Part shown: in pieces, positions 1 through 8,222 of the stretch
How positions within the stretch are numbered: the stretch's first letter is position 1
Layout: each line of letters begins with the position of its first letter
DNA from: Paenibacillus sp. BSR1-1
GTDB taxonomy: Bacteria > Bacillota > Bacilli > Bacillales > Cytobacillaceae
Length of the DNA stretch: 64,000 nucleotides
Assembly (NCBI RefSeq): GCF_030403775.1
Contig: NZ_JAQMWQ010000002.1
Coordinates: 62,001-126,000, forward strand
Direction: 5' to 3'
Program-made: the position numbers and the translations under genes
The notes under the pieces: model-generated
Database searches by the model: none
What the model saw: the letters and a program-made list of their open reading frames with translations, nothing else
Told to the model about the DNA's origin: nothing

Positions 1-1
1 T

Positions 2-166
2 CGGGCAAAGATGGGGGAACCAATCCTGCCTATTCATTCAGGCCACATCATAAAGGCAAATGAAATTTTAAGTAAAACGGTCGTTTTATTTTTACTATTT
101 TTATGGATCGGAGGGGCAGCCCTTGAATTGGCCTTCACATGGCTCAAATCCGCAGTACCTTTATAA
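2..166 (+). CDS. cbiB: Adenosylcobinamide-phosphate synthase CbiB, C-terminal end (partial at window edge)
   Basis: Frame 2 is open from the window edge to a TAA at 164-166 and gives about 54 residues. The segment contains the charged stretch AKMGEPILPIHSGHIIKAN followed by a hydrophobic helix (VVLFLLFLWIGGAAL). A G-[DE]-P turn, a short amphipathic helix and a final membrane helix is how CbiB proteins end. CbiB joins aminopropanol phosphate (the CobD product) to adenosylcobyric acid in the membrane. It overlaps cobD by 44 bp, so the two are co-transcribed. The identification rests on the tail alone plus the cobalamin context. Confidence 0.68.
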   Translation, partial: RAKMGEPILPIHSGHIIKANEILSKTVVLFLLFLWIGGAALELAFTWLKSAVPL

Positions 167-1202
167 AGCAATGGGACTTAAACACCCTGACAAACAGATT
201 GACTTTAGCGCCAATATTAATCCACTTGGTCCGCCGCCATCTTTACAGGAAAATTGGAATAGCTTTTTTCAAAAAATAATGGTTTATCCAGATCCCTTTG
301 CGTCCAATCTTAAGGAAAGAATAGCATGTAAAGAAGGCCTATCAGATGATTCTATTTTGATCGGGAATGGAGGTGCAGAGCTCATTTCCCTAATAGGAAG
401 GATGATGGCTGGAAAAAAAGTATTGATAGTGGAACCGGCCTTTTCGGAATATGAAGCAGCGTGCCGGGCTAACCAGTGCGAAATCTTTTACCATCAATTA
501 GTCGAACCAGCCTTTGAATTTAATCCTGGTGATATATTTGCAAAATTGAGGCAGGCAGATGCCTTGTTTCTATGTAACCCAAACAATCCTACAGGCGTTC
601 AGTATTCAGCATCAACGATTCTTTCAATTATAAAGGCTGGTGAAAAGCACAATTGCTTCGTAATCTTAGATGAGGCTTTTTATGATTTTTTAATAGATTA
701 TGAATCATTGACACCTTACATAAACAGATTTTCTAACTTAATCATAATTCGTTCGATGACAAAGATGTTTGCTATCCCAGGTATTCGCTTAGGCTATATG
801 TTGGCAAAACCTAAAGTCATTGCGGAACTAAGCTCCTTGCAGCCTCATTGGAGCATTAATGCCATTGCATTATTGGCAGGTGAAATTTGCATGCAAGAGG
901 AATCCTTTATCGAAAGGACTAAAGACTTTATTTACAATGAACGGAAAAGGCTGTTTCATTTCCTTAAAGATCAAGAATACGAGATATCGGATTCTAGTGT
1001 TAATTTTTATTTATTGCGGGATCCTTACATTGAAAATCAGTATGAGTTATTTGAGTTCCTAATCCTAAAGGGATTTGTTCCACGACATACCTTTAACTTT
1101 CCTGGTTTGGATGGAAAATGGCTTCGCTTTGCGATTAAAGGTTCTGAAGAAAACAATCAGCTCATGGAGGTGCTGGCAGAATGGAAAAGGTCTCATCATT
1201 GA
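123..1202 (+). CDS. cobD: L-threonine-O-3-phosphate decarboxylase CobD
   Basis: PLP-dependent class I/II aminotransferase-fold protein of 359 aa, the usual size for CobD. It decarboxylates threonine phosphate to (R)-1-amino-2-propanol phosphate for CbiB. Visible are the N-terminal DFSANINPLGPP signature shared by CobD and HisC, the LCNPNNPTG motif, the LDEAFYDF segment and the PLP-lysine motif RSMTKMFAIPG. The start is TTG at 123, preceded by GGAGGGG at good spacing; no better ATG exists nearby. It overlaps cbiB upstream and cobU downstream, indicating tight coupling. The HisC resemblance is the only alternative, and the neighbours decide for CobD. Confidence 0.93.
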   Translation: MNWPSHGSNPQYLYKAMGLKHPDKQIDFSANINPLGPPPSLQENWNSFFQKIMVYPDPFASNLKERIACKEGLSDDSILIGNGGAELISLIGRMMAGKKVLIVEPAFSEYEAACRANQCEIFYHQLVEPAFEFNPGDIFAKLRQADALFLCNPNNPTGVQYSASTILSIIKAGEKHNCFVILDEAFYDFLIDYESLTPYINRFSNLIIIRSMTKMFAIPGIRLGYMLAKPKVIAELSSLQPHWSINAIALLAGEICMQEESFIERTKDFIYNERKRLFHFLKDQEYEISDSSVNFYLLRDPYIENQYELFEFLILKGFVPRHTFNFPGLDGKWLRFAIKGSEENNQLMEVLAEWKRSHH

Positions 1203-1756
1203 TCTTTATAACAGGCGGAGTACGAAGTGGTAAAAGCAGCTTTGCAGAGAGGGTGGCAGTGGACATGGCAGAGTCCTGTGGGGGAAAGCTTCACTATCTT
1301 GCAACTGGAGTCCAATCTGATGATGAGATGAGAAAAAGGATCGTTAAGCATCAGCAAGATCGGGCAGGAGGGAAGCACCATTGGATAACGGTTGAGCAAT
1401 CTGTCCAAATAGGAAAGTTAGGGAAATATTTTACCGATCGAGATATTATTTTATTAGACTGTGTCACGACTCTATTAAACAATGAGCTTTTTATAAGTGA
1501 GCGGGAATGGGATAAAAGCTTTTTAAAAAAGGTTACAGAAAATATCATCACTGGAATTATGGATATTAAAAGCCGGGCAAAAAAAACAATTGTTGTCAGC
1601 AATGAGGTTTTAAATGTGCCAGTGGACGGTAACAAACTGGTTTTCATATACGGGAAAATTCTGGGCCATATTCATCAGCAATTAGTAAAGGAAGCGGACC
1701 AGGCTTATCTTGTTGAGGCAGGTATCCCGATCCTAATGAAAGGAGTGAAAGGATGA
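1181..1756 (+). CDS. cobU: Adenosylcobinamide kinase / adenosylcobinamide-phosphate guanylyltransferase CobU
   Basis: Protein of 191 aa with an intact P-loop near residues 12-20 (GGVRSGKSS) followed by the FAERVA helix typical of CobU/CobP. The second half carries [17 protein letters not shown], matching the conserved SNEVG-x-GIVP region in a divergent form. CobU phosphorylates adenosylcobinamide and transfers GMP to it, producing AdoCbi-GDP for CobS. It overlaps the end of cobD and its stop overlaps the start of the cobQ remnant (ATGA). A second, P-loop-degenerate CobU-like gene lies at 3274-3705, so this one is the more likely active enzyme. Confidence 0.9.
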   Translation: MEKVSSLIFITGGVRSGKSSFAERVAVDMAESCGGKLHYLATGVQSDDEMRKRIVKHQQDRAGGKHHWITVEQSVQIGKLGKYFTDRDIILLDCVTTLLNNELFISEREWDKSFLKKVTENIITGIMDIKSRAKKTIVVSNEVLNVPVDGNKLVFIYGKILGHIHQQLVKEADQAYLVEAGIPILMKGVKG

Positions 1757-1965
1757 AAGGCGTCATGATCCAGGGCACTGCTTCAGATGTTGGGAAAAGT
1801 CTCATCGTCACAGCATTGTGCCGGATACTTTCCAATGAAGGAGTAAAGGTCACCCCATTCAAATCGCAAAATATGTCTAATAATTCCTACGTTACGAAAC
1901 AAATGAAAAGCCATATAAGATGGGATGTGCTGAAAAATCGAATCATGAATTGGAGTGCAAAATGA
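1753..1965 (+). pseudogene. cobQ: Cobyric acid synthase CobQ/CbiP, internally deleted remnant (70 aa)
   Basis: The first about 45 residues are a clear CobQ/CbiP N-terminus: [12 protein letters not shown] is the amidotransferase P-loop and [13 protein letters not shown] the conserved metal/substrate strand. The family is normally near 500 aa, but here the frame runs only about 25 more residues ([14 protein letters not shown]...) and stops. The stop overlaps the cobS ATG as ATGA, exactly as an intact upstream gene would be coupled, and the last residues could be the natural C-terminus. The simplest reading is one large in-frame internal deletion of more than 400 codons that kept operon coupling. 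The glutaminase (GATase) domain is absent, so the product cannot amidate cobyrinic acid. Confidence 0.88.
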
Positions 1966-2753
1966 TAAAAATGCTTAAAGGTTTCTTGATTAATCTACAA
2001 TTTTTTACGTCTATTCCCGTCCCGTTAGAAATACCCATGGATAAGGACTATTTAAAGAAATCTGTACAATCCTTTCCCCTTTTGGGATTATTTCAGGGGG
2101 GTATTTATACTATTCTGATTTATATTTGTTTGGAATGGACCCCTTTCTCACAGCTGGCTATTGCCCTTCTGATATGGCTGGCAACTATTCTTCTGACAGG
2201 CGGAATTCATTTAGATGGCTGGATGGATGCTAGTGATGCGTTCTTTTCATATCGGGACAGCGAGAAAAGACTTGAGATTATGAAAGACCCCCGAACCGGT
2301 GCATTTGGAGTTTTATCGGTAATCATTTTATTGACCTGCCGATTTATCTTTATTTATGAAATTGCGAAGAACATCCAACTTTTATCTTACATCTTGATTA
2401 TGGCAATCCCTTTTTTAAGTAAAAGTGTAATGGGTGCTCTATTGCTCACCGTTAAATCAGCCAGAAAAGAGGGATTAGGCTCTTTGTTTCAAAGTGCCGC
2501 AACACCGAAGACACTGTGGGTTTACCCTGTTTACATTGCATCATATCTGTTAGCAGTAATGGTATGGGCTCAATCAATCCAGTTATTAAGTATTTTAATA
2601 ATTGTTGCTTTGGGATGTTTCTTTTTTAGCCGCTATAAATCTGAAAAATGGTTTGGTGGTATTACAGGGGATGTATTGGGAGCTGCAGTTGAAGGGACTG
2701 AGCTATTACTATGGATGACTGTGTGGTTATTGCATTATTTCGCCATGGAATGA
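1962..2753 (+). CDS. cobS: Adenosylcobinamide-GDP ribazoletransferase (cobalamin synthase) CobS
   Basis: Integral membrane enzyme of 263 aa that joins AdoCbi-GDP to alpha-ribazole (or its phosphate) to make adenosylcobalamin (phosphate). The N-terminus [14 protein letters not shown], the [15 protein letters not shown] metal-binding segment and DPRTGAFG are all CobS hallmarks, and there are about six hydrophobic helices. I place the start at ATG 1962, which overlaps the upstream stop; the frame is open earlier but that extension is the cobQ remnant read in another frame. The 3' end overlaps cobC by 43 bp. Confidence 0.94.
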   Translation: MIKMLKGFLINLQFFTSIPVPLEIPMDKDYLKKSVQSFPLLGLFQGGIYTILIYICLEWTPFSQLAIALLIWLATILLTGGIHLDGWMDASDAFFSYRDSEKRLEIMKDPRTGAFGVLSVIILLTCRFIFIYEIAKNIQLLSYILIMAIPFLSKSVMGALLLTVKSARKEGLGSLFQSAATPKTLWVYPVYIASYLLAVMVWAQSIQLLSILIIVALGCFFFSRYKSEKWFGGITGDVLGAAVEGTELLLWMTVWLLHYFAME

Positions 2754-3322
2754 CCGAAGCAAATAGAAGAAAAGTGTATCTCGGTTGGGAGGATTCCCCT
2801 TTATGCCCAGAATCGATGCATTTTTCGACCAATAAGAGATATGAATGCTATTTTTCAAGTGATCTAAAAAGATGTCAGCATACGGCGGAAATTCTATTTC
2901 CTGATCATCCCCTTATTCTATTAAATAATTTACGAGAAATGAACTTTGGTAAATGGGAAGGGAAAACCTATGCTAACTTGAAAGAAGACAAGCACTATCA
3001 AAGCTGGTTATCAGATCCAATGGGATTTGCTCCCCCGGATGGGGAATCCTTATTGGGATTTACCAATCGAATTGGAGCCGGATGGAAACAAATTGTCAAC
3101 GAAATAATGAATCAAAACCGGCATCGCGTAGCAGTAATTACCCATAGCGGGGTCATTAGAATGTTATTAACGCAATATGCGCGTGATAAGAAATCGTTTT
3201 GGGATTGGGGAGTAGAGCATGACAAAGGCTATGAACTAATTTTTGAAAAAGAGGCGTTAAGGAGGGGTCAGCGATGCACTTTGTTACAGGAGGTGCCTTT
3301 AACGGTAAAAGAGCCTGGGTAA
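2711..3322 (+). CDS. cobC: Histidine phosphatase, alpha-ribazole phosphatase CobC type
   Basis: Histidine-phosphatase protein of 203 aa. The phosphoacceptor motif [10 protein letters not shown] lies at the N-terminus, NFGKWEGKTYANL carries the conserved phosphate-pocket pattern, and THSGVIRMLL supplies the second catalytic histidine. In this operon the natural substrate is alpha-ribazole-5'-phosphate or adenosylcobalamin-5'-phosphate. The start could be ATG 2711 or an in-frame GTG at 2723. It overlaps both cobS and the following CobU-like gene. Family membership is sure; the exact substrate comes from context. Confidence 0.86.
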   Translation: MDDCVVIALFRHGMTEANRRKVYLGWEDSPLCPESMHFSTNKRYECYFSSDLKRCQHTAEILFPDHPLILLNNLREMNFGKWEGKTYANLKEDKHYQSWLSDPMGFAPPDGESLLGFTNRIGAGWKQIVNEIMNQNRHRVAVITHSGVIRMLLTQYARDKKSFWDWGVEHDKGYELIFEKEALRRGQRCTLLQEVPLTVKEPG

Positions 3323-3705
3323 AAAAATCCTACTTGGTGCAGGACTATGATGGCTGGATATCTGCATATGATCATCGTCCTCTCCCAGAGAAATTGGAAG
3401 ATGACCAAGATTTGTTAATACTCGAAGGTATAGAAAAATGGCTGAAAGGTCTATCAGTAGAGTATGAGGCAAAGCAATGCCTTGAAATCTGGAATAGCTA
3501 TTTGGACCTTTGGACTTCATGGGAAAAAGCAAAAACAGATCGGAAGATAGTTATTATTGGGACGGATATTACCAAAGGGATTGTACCTATGGAAGCGGAA
3601 AATAGGAATTGGCGTGATATTACCGGATGGGCATATCAGGATTTGGCCAAAAGGTCAGAACAAATGGACGTCATTTGGTATGGATTAAATCAAAAAATAA
3701 AGTAA
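3274..3705 (+). CDS. CobU/CobP-like protein with degenerate P-loop
   Basis: Protein of 143 aa starting at ATG 3274 behind AAGGAGGGG. Its N-terminus HFVTGGAFNGKRAW aligns with the CobU P-loop, but the S/T after GK is an arginine, so nucleotide binding through a classical Walker A is doubtful. The late segment GTDITKGIVPMEAENRNWRD keeps the G-[IL]-VP and R-x2-RD pattern of CobU. It is about 45 residues shorter than typical CobU. Similar short forms are, as I recall, annotated as CobU in other bacilli. It may be guanylyltransferase-only, regulatory or a specialised partner of the intact CobU in the same operon. Confidence 0.72.
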   Translation: MHFVTGGAFNGKRAWVKKSYLVQDYDGWISAYDHRPLPEKLEDDQDLLILEGIEKWLKGLSVEYEAKQCLEIWNSYLDLWTSWEKAKTDRKIVIIGTDITKGIVPMEAENRNWRDITGWAYQDLAKRSEQMDVIWYGLNQKIK

Positions 3706-3718
3706 AGGGGTTTAGGAA

Positions 3719-4303
3719 ATGAGAATTTATACAAGAACAGGTGATAAAGGAAAAACAAGTATTATTGGTGGAAGGGTAGATAAGGATGACACTCGGGTAG
3801 AGGCTTATGGGACAGTGGATGAAGTAAATTGCTTCGTGGGCCAGGCGATAACAGAACTCGACTCTGAATTATTTAAGGATATTCTTCTTGATTTGGAAAA
3901 GATCCAACATGAATTATTCGATTGTGGCGGGGATCTGGCTAATGTGTCTGAGAAGCGGGAATTAAAGCTTCAAAAGGAATCGATTGAGTACTTGGAAAAG
4001 AAAATTGATGAATACATTGAAGAGGCACCTGAACTGGAACGGTTCATTTTACCAGGTGGAACCAAGCCCTCGGCATCGATTCATATTGCTAGAACGGTGA
4101 CAAGGCGAGCAGAAAGATTAGTAGTGAAACTATTAAAGGCTGATTCGAAGACACCGGAGTTGGCTCTCCAATACTTAAATCGTCTGTCAGACTTTTTCTT
4201 TGCGTTAGCGAGAGTCATAAATTATCGCATGAAGGTTAAAGACGTTGAGTATGTTCGCAGTGCCATTGTGTTTAGGGAAGGGAAGCGTAAAAATGAAAAG
4301 TAA
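3719..4303 (+). CDS. pduO: PduO-type ATP:cob(I)alamin adenosyltransferase
   Basis: Protein of 194 aa, the typical PduO/MMAB length. The N-terminal YTRTGDKGKTSIIGG is the ATP-binding signature, followed by VEAYGTVDEVNCFVG, RFILPGGTKPSASIHIART (the active-site loop) and the C-terminal YLNRLSDFFFALAR helix. It adenosylates cob(I)alamin or cobinamide, feeding CobU/CobS and B12 enzymes. AGGGG lies 5' of ATG 3719. The tail overlaps the ECF transporter gene by 11 bp. The B. subtilis counterpart is usually called YvqK. Confidence 0.94.
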   Translation: MRIYTRTGDKGKTSIIGGRVDKDDTRVEAYGTVDEVNCFVGQAITELDSELFKDILLDLEKIQHELFDCGGDLANVSEKRELKLQKESIEYLEKKIDEYIEEAPELERFILPGGTKPSASIHIARTVTRRAERLVVKLLKADSKTPELALQYLNRLSDFFFALARVINYRMKVKDVEYVRSAIVFREGKRKNEK

Positions 4304-4799
4304 TACAGCCGGTAAACGGATTACTCTGCTCGCCATGCTTACAGCCTTGTCGGTAATAGGCGCTTCGATAAAAATACCTGCAATTGTAGGGAGCGTAGCT
4401 TTGGATGTTTTCCCAGCCCTGCTGGCAGCCGCTTTATTAAGCGGCGGGGCTGGAGCTGTCGTTGCCGCATTTGGTCATTTAATATCATCCCTGCTGGCTG
4501 GTTTTCCGTTAGGGCCGCTGCATCTACTTATAGCAGGAGAGATGGCTGCGCTGGTTTGGATGTTTGGCCTAATGTATAAGTATAATAAAAAGATTTCAGC
4601 AGCGAGTCTTTTCATTGTGGGAAATGCTTTAATTGCACCAATACCTTTCATATTTTTAATGAATAAGGGTTTTTATGCGGCTATTGTCCCTTCGCTATTA
4701 ATTGGCTCTGTTATTAATACAGGGATTGCTCTAATTGCGATTCCAAGTCTTTCTTCCATTGTTATATCAACCTTAACTAAAGGCGATAGAAAAGAATGA
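4293..4799 (+). CDS. cblT: ECF transporter S component, probably alpha-ribazole specific (CblT-like)
   Basis: Small membrane protein of 168 aa with about five to six helices and the N-terminal RITLLAMLTALSVIGASIK typical of ECF substrate-binding subunits. ATG 4293 is chosen because GGGAAGGGAAG precedes it and it overlaps the adenosyltransferase stop; earlier in-frame codons lie inside that gene. From known work, Listeria and Geobacillus pair such an S component (CblT) with a kinase (CblS) for alpha-ribazole uptake and phosphorylation. The adjacent AIR-synthase-like gene and the absence of cobT here support that assignment. A corrinoid substrate cannot be excluded. The energising ECF module (EcfA/T) is not in this window. 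Confidence 0.72.
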   Translation: MKSNTAGKRITLLAMLTALSVIGASIKIPAIVGSVALDVFPALLAAALLSGGAGAVVAAFGHLISSLLAGFPLGPLHLLIAGEMAALVWMFGLMYKYNKKISAASLFIVGNALIAPIPFIFLMNKGFYAAIVPSLLIGSVINTGIALIAIPSLSSIVISTLTKGDRKE

Positions 4800-5515
4800 G
4801 GGATATTATTTCGCTGCCATTGGATACAGAAAACTCTTTAATTATTGCCAGTGATAACAGCGGTGCGATTGGAATGAAAGAACATGATCATGTTCAAGTT
4901 TCTTACGAATCAGTGGCCTATTATTCCTTTCGAGTAGCGGCTATGGAGTGTATGGCAGCAGGCGGTGAGCCGATGAGTGTAATCCTTCATAACTTTTGTG
5001 GAAATGAACCATGGGAAGAGCTATTAAAGGGGATACAAAAAGGGTTAACGGAAATAGGAATGAGCAAAGTTCCGATCACTGGGAGCTCGGAAAGTAATTT
5101 TGCGTTGCTGCAATCAGCCATTGGCTTGGTAGTGCTTGGGAAAAAAACAAATGCTAAAGTAACGGAACTTGTTTTTTCCTCCCGGATAAAATTTGCTGTT
5201 ATTGGACAGCCATTGGTAGGGACCGAAGTTATAGAAGAGTCGGAAAAAATTGTTCCTCTTACCATTTTTCAAGAAGTATGCAAGATGGACGAGATCATGG
5301 TTTGGCCAGTCGGCTCGAAGGGAATCTTTTTTGAAATGAATCAAATGTTCTCCCAAGTAAGATTTACCCTGGAGATGGTCAGCACAGAAGTGGATATCTT
5401 TAAATCGTCTGGCCCTGCCACCTGCTTTATAGTGATGTACAATTCTAAGCAGGAAGAAAGAATAAAGAATTTAACAGGTACCTATTTCCATTCATTAAGA
5501 GTGTCGAATGTTTAG
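4796..5515 (+). CDS. cblS: AIR-synthase/ThiL-like protein, probable alpha-ribazole kinase (CblS-like)
   Basis: Protein of 239 aa. The N-terminal IASDNSGAIG matches the Asp-rich nucleotide/metal loop of the PurM/ThiL superfamily, followed by ECMAAGGEPMSVIL, the second conserved strand-helix of AIR-synthase folds, and ITGSSESNF. It starts at ATG 4796, overlapping the transporter stop as ATGA, so the two are translationally coupled. In this context the likely reaction is phosphorylation of imported alpha-ribazole to alpha-ribazole phosphate for CobS, bypassing CobT. The fold is well supported; the substrate is inferred from neighbours and from the known CblS-CblT pairing. Confidence 0.7.
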   Translation: MRDIISLPLDTENSLIIASDNSGAIGMKEHDHVQVSYESVAYYSFRVAAMECMAAGGEPMSVILHNFCGNEPWEELLKGIQKGLTEIGMSKVPITGSSESNFALLQSAIGLVVLGKKTNAKVTELVFSSRIKFAVIGQPLVGTEVIEESEKIVPLTIFQEVCKMDEIMVWPVGSKGIFFEMNQMFSQVRFTLEMVSTEVDIFKSSGPATCFIVMYNSKQEERIKNLTGTYFHSLRVSNV

Positions 5516-5542
5516 ACTCCAAGTTTAACAGAGCTAATGATA

Positions 5543-5574
5543 AAAATAGCACGCCTCATCGGGCGTGCTATTTT
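5543..5574. terminator. Bidirectional terminator between cblS and pbpG
   Basis: A perfect 13-bp stem (5543-5555 with 5562-5574, core ATAGCACGCC) and a 6-nt loop, A-rich on the left and T-rich on the right. It ends the cobalamin operon on the + strand and the convergent PBP gene on the - strand, whose stop codon lies inside the right arm. Confidence 0.9.
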
Positions 5575-7667
5575 CCAATTTCTTTCAGTTTTTCGACTAA
5601 CGAATTTACTCCCTCACCAATTGAATATAAAACTTTATCTAAATTCTTTTTCCAGGATGGGGCTTTTTCTTTGATGGCGGCGCCGATTTTTTCCGCATTT
5701 TCATTTAATTCCTTACTGATTTTCTTTGCTTGTTCATTGATCCTTTCCCCAGTACTCGTCTTTCCTTTAAGCTGATCGTTAATTGAAGTCACCTCAAAGC
5801 TATCTTTTGGAAGGTAGCGTTGTGATTCGAGCATGATTTCTCTAAAAATTGGAACCACATTGGCTGAGCTTGAGCTCGGCAGGTAATGCTGCTGGTCTGT
5901 CTGGTCATAGCCAAGCCAAATCGCACCGACAAGGTTTGGCGTGTAGCCTACCATCCATTGATCCTTTGTTCCATTGACCGTGAAGGGAAGCTGAGTTGAG
6001 CCTGTTTTTCCGGCAATTTGCATACCAGGGATATGAGCACGCTTTCCAGTTCCCGTTTCCACCACATTTAAGAGCATCGAAGTCATCTGATTTGCAACAG
6101 ATTTAGAGGTAACTTTAATCGTTTTCGGTTCTCGCTCAGCGATAATATTCCCAGTTGGACCAACAATTTTTGTAATCAAATGGCTGTCCTGCCGCTTTCC
6201 GCCATTTGGGAAAGCTGAAAAAGCATTTGCCATTTGTAAGGGTGACACGCCCTTGCTCATTCCTCCAAGGGCGATGGCTAGGTTTCGATCTTCCTTTTCA
6301 ACAGGTATTCCAAACCGTTTTAAGGAATCAACCCCTTTATTTAAGCCCACTTGATCGAGCAGCCAAACGGCAGGAATATTCAACGATTCTTCCAAAGCCT
6401 TATACATCTGAACCTTGCCTTGGTAGTTTTTTGAAAAATTTTCCGGTTTGTAATTACCGAACGTCATCGGCTCATCGACAAGCTCGGATGAATAGTCATA
6501 GCCATTTTCAAGTGCAGGTGTATATACAGCAAGTGGTTTGATTGAGGACCCAGGCTGTGCCTTTAATTGAGTCGCTCGGTTAAAACCGCGAAAAACGTGT
6601 TCACCCCTTCCGCCGACAAGGGCACGGACTCCACCTGAGGCGGGGTCCATTAATACCGAACCACTTTGAACCAAAGTATTTCCGCTTCCTCTAGGGAATA
6701 ATGAGCTTTTGCTATAAACTTTTTCAAGTCCCGCCTGAAGGTTCTGGTCCATTTCGGTATAGATGCGGTACCCTCTCGTTAAGATCTCATCCTGGGTTAA
6801 TCCATACTTGGAAATCGCTTCATTCAAAACAGCATCGACATAATAAGGGTATTTACGGTCAACAAAGCTTCCTCCGCCATCATGAAGACGGATTTTTTCT
6901 TTTTTGGCCTGGTTATATTGAGTCGTATTGATAAACCCTAATTCCTTCATTTTGGCTAATACCACATTTCGCCGTTTCATCGAAAGGTCATAGTTTTTAT
7001 ACGGGTCAAGGTAATTAGGTGCGTGTAATAGCCCTGCAAGCATGGCAGCTTCACTCACGCTGATGTCCTTGATATTTTTATTGAAATATTTCTTTGAAGC
7101 GTTGCCGATTCCCCAAGCGCCGCTGCCAAAATATACTTGATTGAGGTACATTTGCAGAATTTCTTCTTTTGTATAAACCTTTTCAATTTTTACAGCTAAA
7201 AACAATTCCTCAGCTTTTCGCTTATAGGTACGTTCCGGTGATAAAAGGGCATTTTTCGTCAGCTGCTGGGTTAGCGTGCTGCCGCCCCCAGTAACCCTTC
7301 CTGCAAAAAGGTTTCCAAAAAAGGCACGAGCGATTCCTTGTACATCAAAGCCGCTATGCTTATAAAAGCGTTCATCTTCAATGGCCACTACGGCATTTGG
7401 CACATATTTTGGCAGTTCTTCAATTTTAACGCCTTGTGTTCGATTTGTTGCGACATTACTTGCCACTTTGCCGCTTTTATCATAAATAACGGTCGGCTGG
7501 CTTAAACCTTCTTTTAGGGATTGAACATTCGCCCTTGTAGCAAGCCATCCAAAATAACAAATGGTTACGAGAACCACAACAAGAATGATTAATAAAAAAA
7601 TTTGAGTTAAATGTCTCTTTTTCCAAAAGCGAACGATCATTTCCCATAACGGATGTAACTTGTCCAT
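5568..7667 (-). CDS. pbpG: Class A penicillin-binding protein (PbpG/PbpF-like transglycosylase-transpeptidase)
   Basis: Bifunctional peptidoglycan synthase of 699 aa. A membrane anchor sits at about residues 22-42. The glycosyltransferase domain shows AIEDERFYKHSGFD (catalytic Glu about 97), GGGSTLTQQLTKN and the QMYLNQVYFGSGAWG block. The transpeptidase domain shows QPGSSIKP (active-site Ser about 385), a LEESLNIPA SxN motif and GKTGST. Length and N-terminal layout resemble B. subtilis PbpG (PBP2d), one of the class A PBPs made during sporulation. It is a single gene, convergent with the cobalamin operon. The -10 and -35 elements on the - strand are not clear enough to name a sigma factor. 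Confidence 0.9.
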   Translation of the reverse strand: MDKLHPLWEMIVRFWKKRHLTQIFLLIILVVVLVTICYFGWLATRANVQSLKEGLSQPTVIYDKSGKVASNVATNRTQGVKIEELPKYVPNAVVAIEDERFYKHSGFDVQGIARAFFGNLFAGRVTGGGSTLTQQLTKNALLSPERTYKRKAEELFLAVKIEKVYTKEEILQMYLNQVYFGSGAWGIGNASKKYFNKNIKDISVSEAAMLAGLLHAPNYLDPYKNYDLSMKRRNVVLAKMKELGFINTTQYNQAKKEKIRLHDGGGSFVDRKYPYYVDAVLNEAISKYGLTQDEILTRGYRIYTEMDQNLQAGLEKVYSKSSLFPRGSGNTLVQSGSVLMDPASGGVRALVGGRGEHVFRGFNRATQLKAQPGSSIKPLAVYTPALENGYDYSSELVDEPMTFGNYKPENFSKNYQGKVQMYKALEESLNIPAVWLLDQVGLNKGVDSLKRFGIPVEKEDRNLAIALGGMSKGVSPLQMANAFSAFPNGGKRQDSHLITKIVGPTGNIIAEREPKTIKVTSKSVANQMTSMLLNVVETGTGKRAHIPGMQIAGKTGSTQLPFTVNGTKDQWMVGYTPNLVGAIWLGYDQTDQQHYLPSSSSANVVPIFREIMLESQRYLPKDSFEVTSINDQLKGKTSTGERINEQAKKISKELNENAEKIGAAIKEKAPSWKKNLDKVLYSIGEGVNSLVEKLKEIGK

Positions 7668-7826
7668 AATGACTCCTTATCTTTTAGGGATGATTGATTT
7701 TTACTATTATAAGTTTTCTTTTGAAAAAAGACCAACAATAAGTAATTTCGTGATATTCGTGGACAACCAATTTCAGACCCAGCATATGTTATAGAAAAGC
7801 TAATTTAACATAGGAAAGGGGATGGG

Positions 7827-8096
7827 ATGATGATTAACTGGAAGGTCCGATTTCGCAACAAAAACTGGGTAATCGCATTTATATCACAGCTAATGATTGT
7901 TGCCCAACTGGTGCTGGCTGGATTACATTCACTAGGGATTACCGATTTCCAACTATCTGACACTATTCAAAATTCAATATTGACATTAGTAAATGCCATA
8001 TTTGTAATACTATCCATGCTCGGGCTCGTTCAAGATCCAACCACCAAAGGCTTTGGAGACAGTGAAAGGGCTATGAATTATAAAGATCCGAACTAA
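7827..8096 (+). CDS. Phage holin-like protein (phi-LC3/XhlB-type), isolated
   Basis: Protein of 89 aa with the family pattern: INWKVRFRNKNWVIAF, two hydrophobic segments (about 15-32 and 50-70), then LVQDPTTKGFGDSERAMNY, a diagnostic C-terminal motif of phi-LC3-type holins. A GGAAAGGGG site precedes ATG 7827; ATG 7830 is an equally spaced alternative. It forms a single-gene unit with its own terminator and no endolysin, tail or other phage gene nearby. Such orphan holins are seen in Bacillus chromosomes and may assist protein release or lysis, but that role is inference. Confidence 0.82.
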   Translation: MMINWKVRFRNKNWVIAFISQLMIVAQLVLAGLHSLGITDFQLSDTIQNSILTLVNAIFVILSMLGLVQDPTTKGFGDSERAMNYKDPN

Positions 8097-8100
8097 CGAG

Positions 8101-8135
8101 AAAAGTCAGTTTCCCTGTGGGGGCTGACTTTTTTG
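8101..8135 (+). terminator. Rho-independent terminator after the holin gene
   Basis: A stem AAAAGTCAG (8101-8109) pairs with CTGACTTTT (8124-8132) around a 14-nt loop and runs into a T tract. It starts 4 nt after the holin stop codon. Confidence 0.85.
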
Positions 8136-8222
8136 TTTGCAGTAAAATTAGGAAAATTCTTTACAATTTCCCTCTAACATAGTTTACTAATTAAGTAAAA
8201 AATAATTTGCGAGGCCATACAT

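Noticed and set aside
1..120. Cobalamin riboswitch for the B12 operon
   Set aside because: The operon begins left of the window; the first 120 bases are coding for the end of CbiB, so no leader is visible here.
7827..8096. Prophage remnant including the holin
   Set aside because: No other phage gene, integrase, att-like repeat or base-composition shift is visible on either side.
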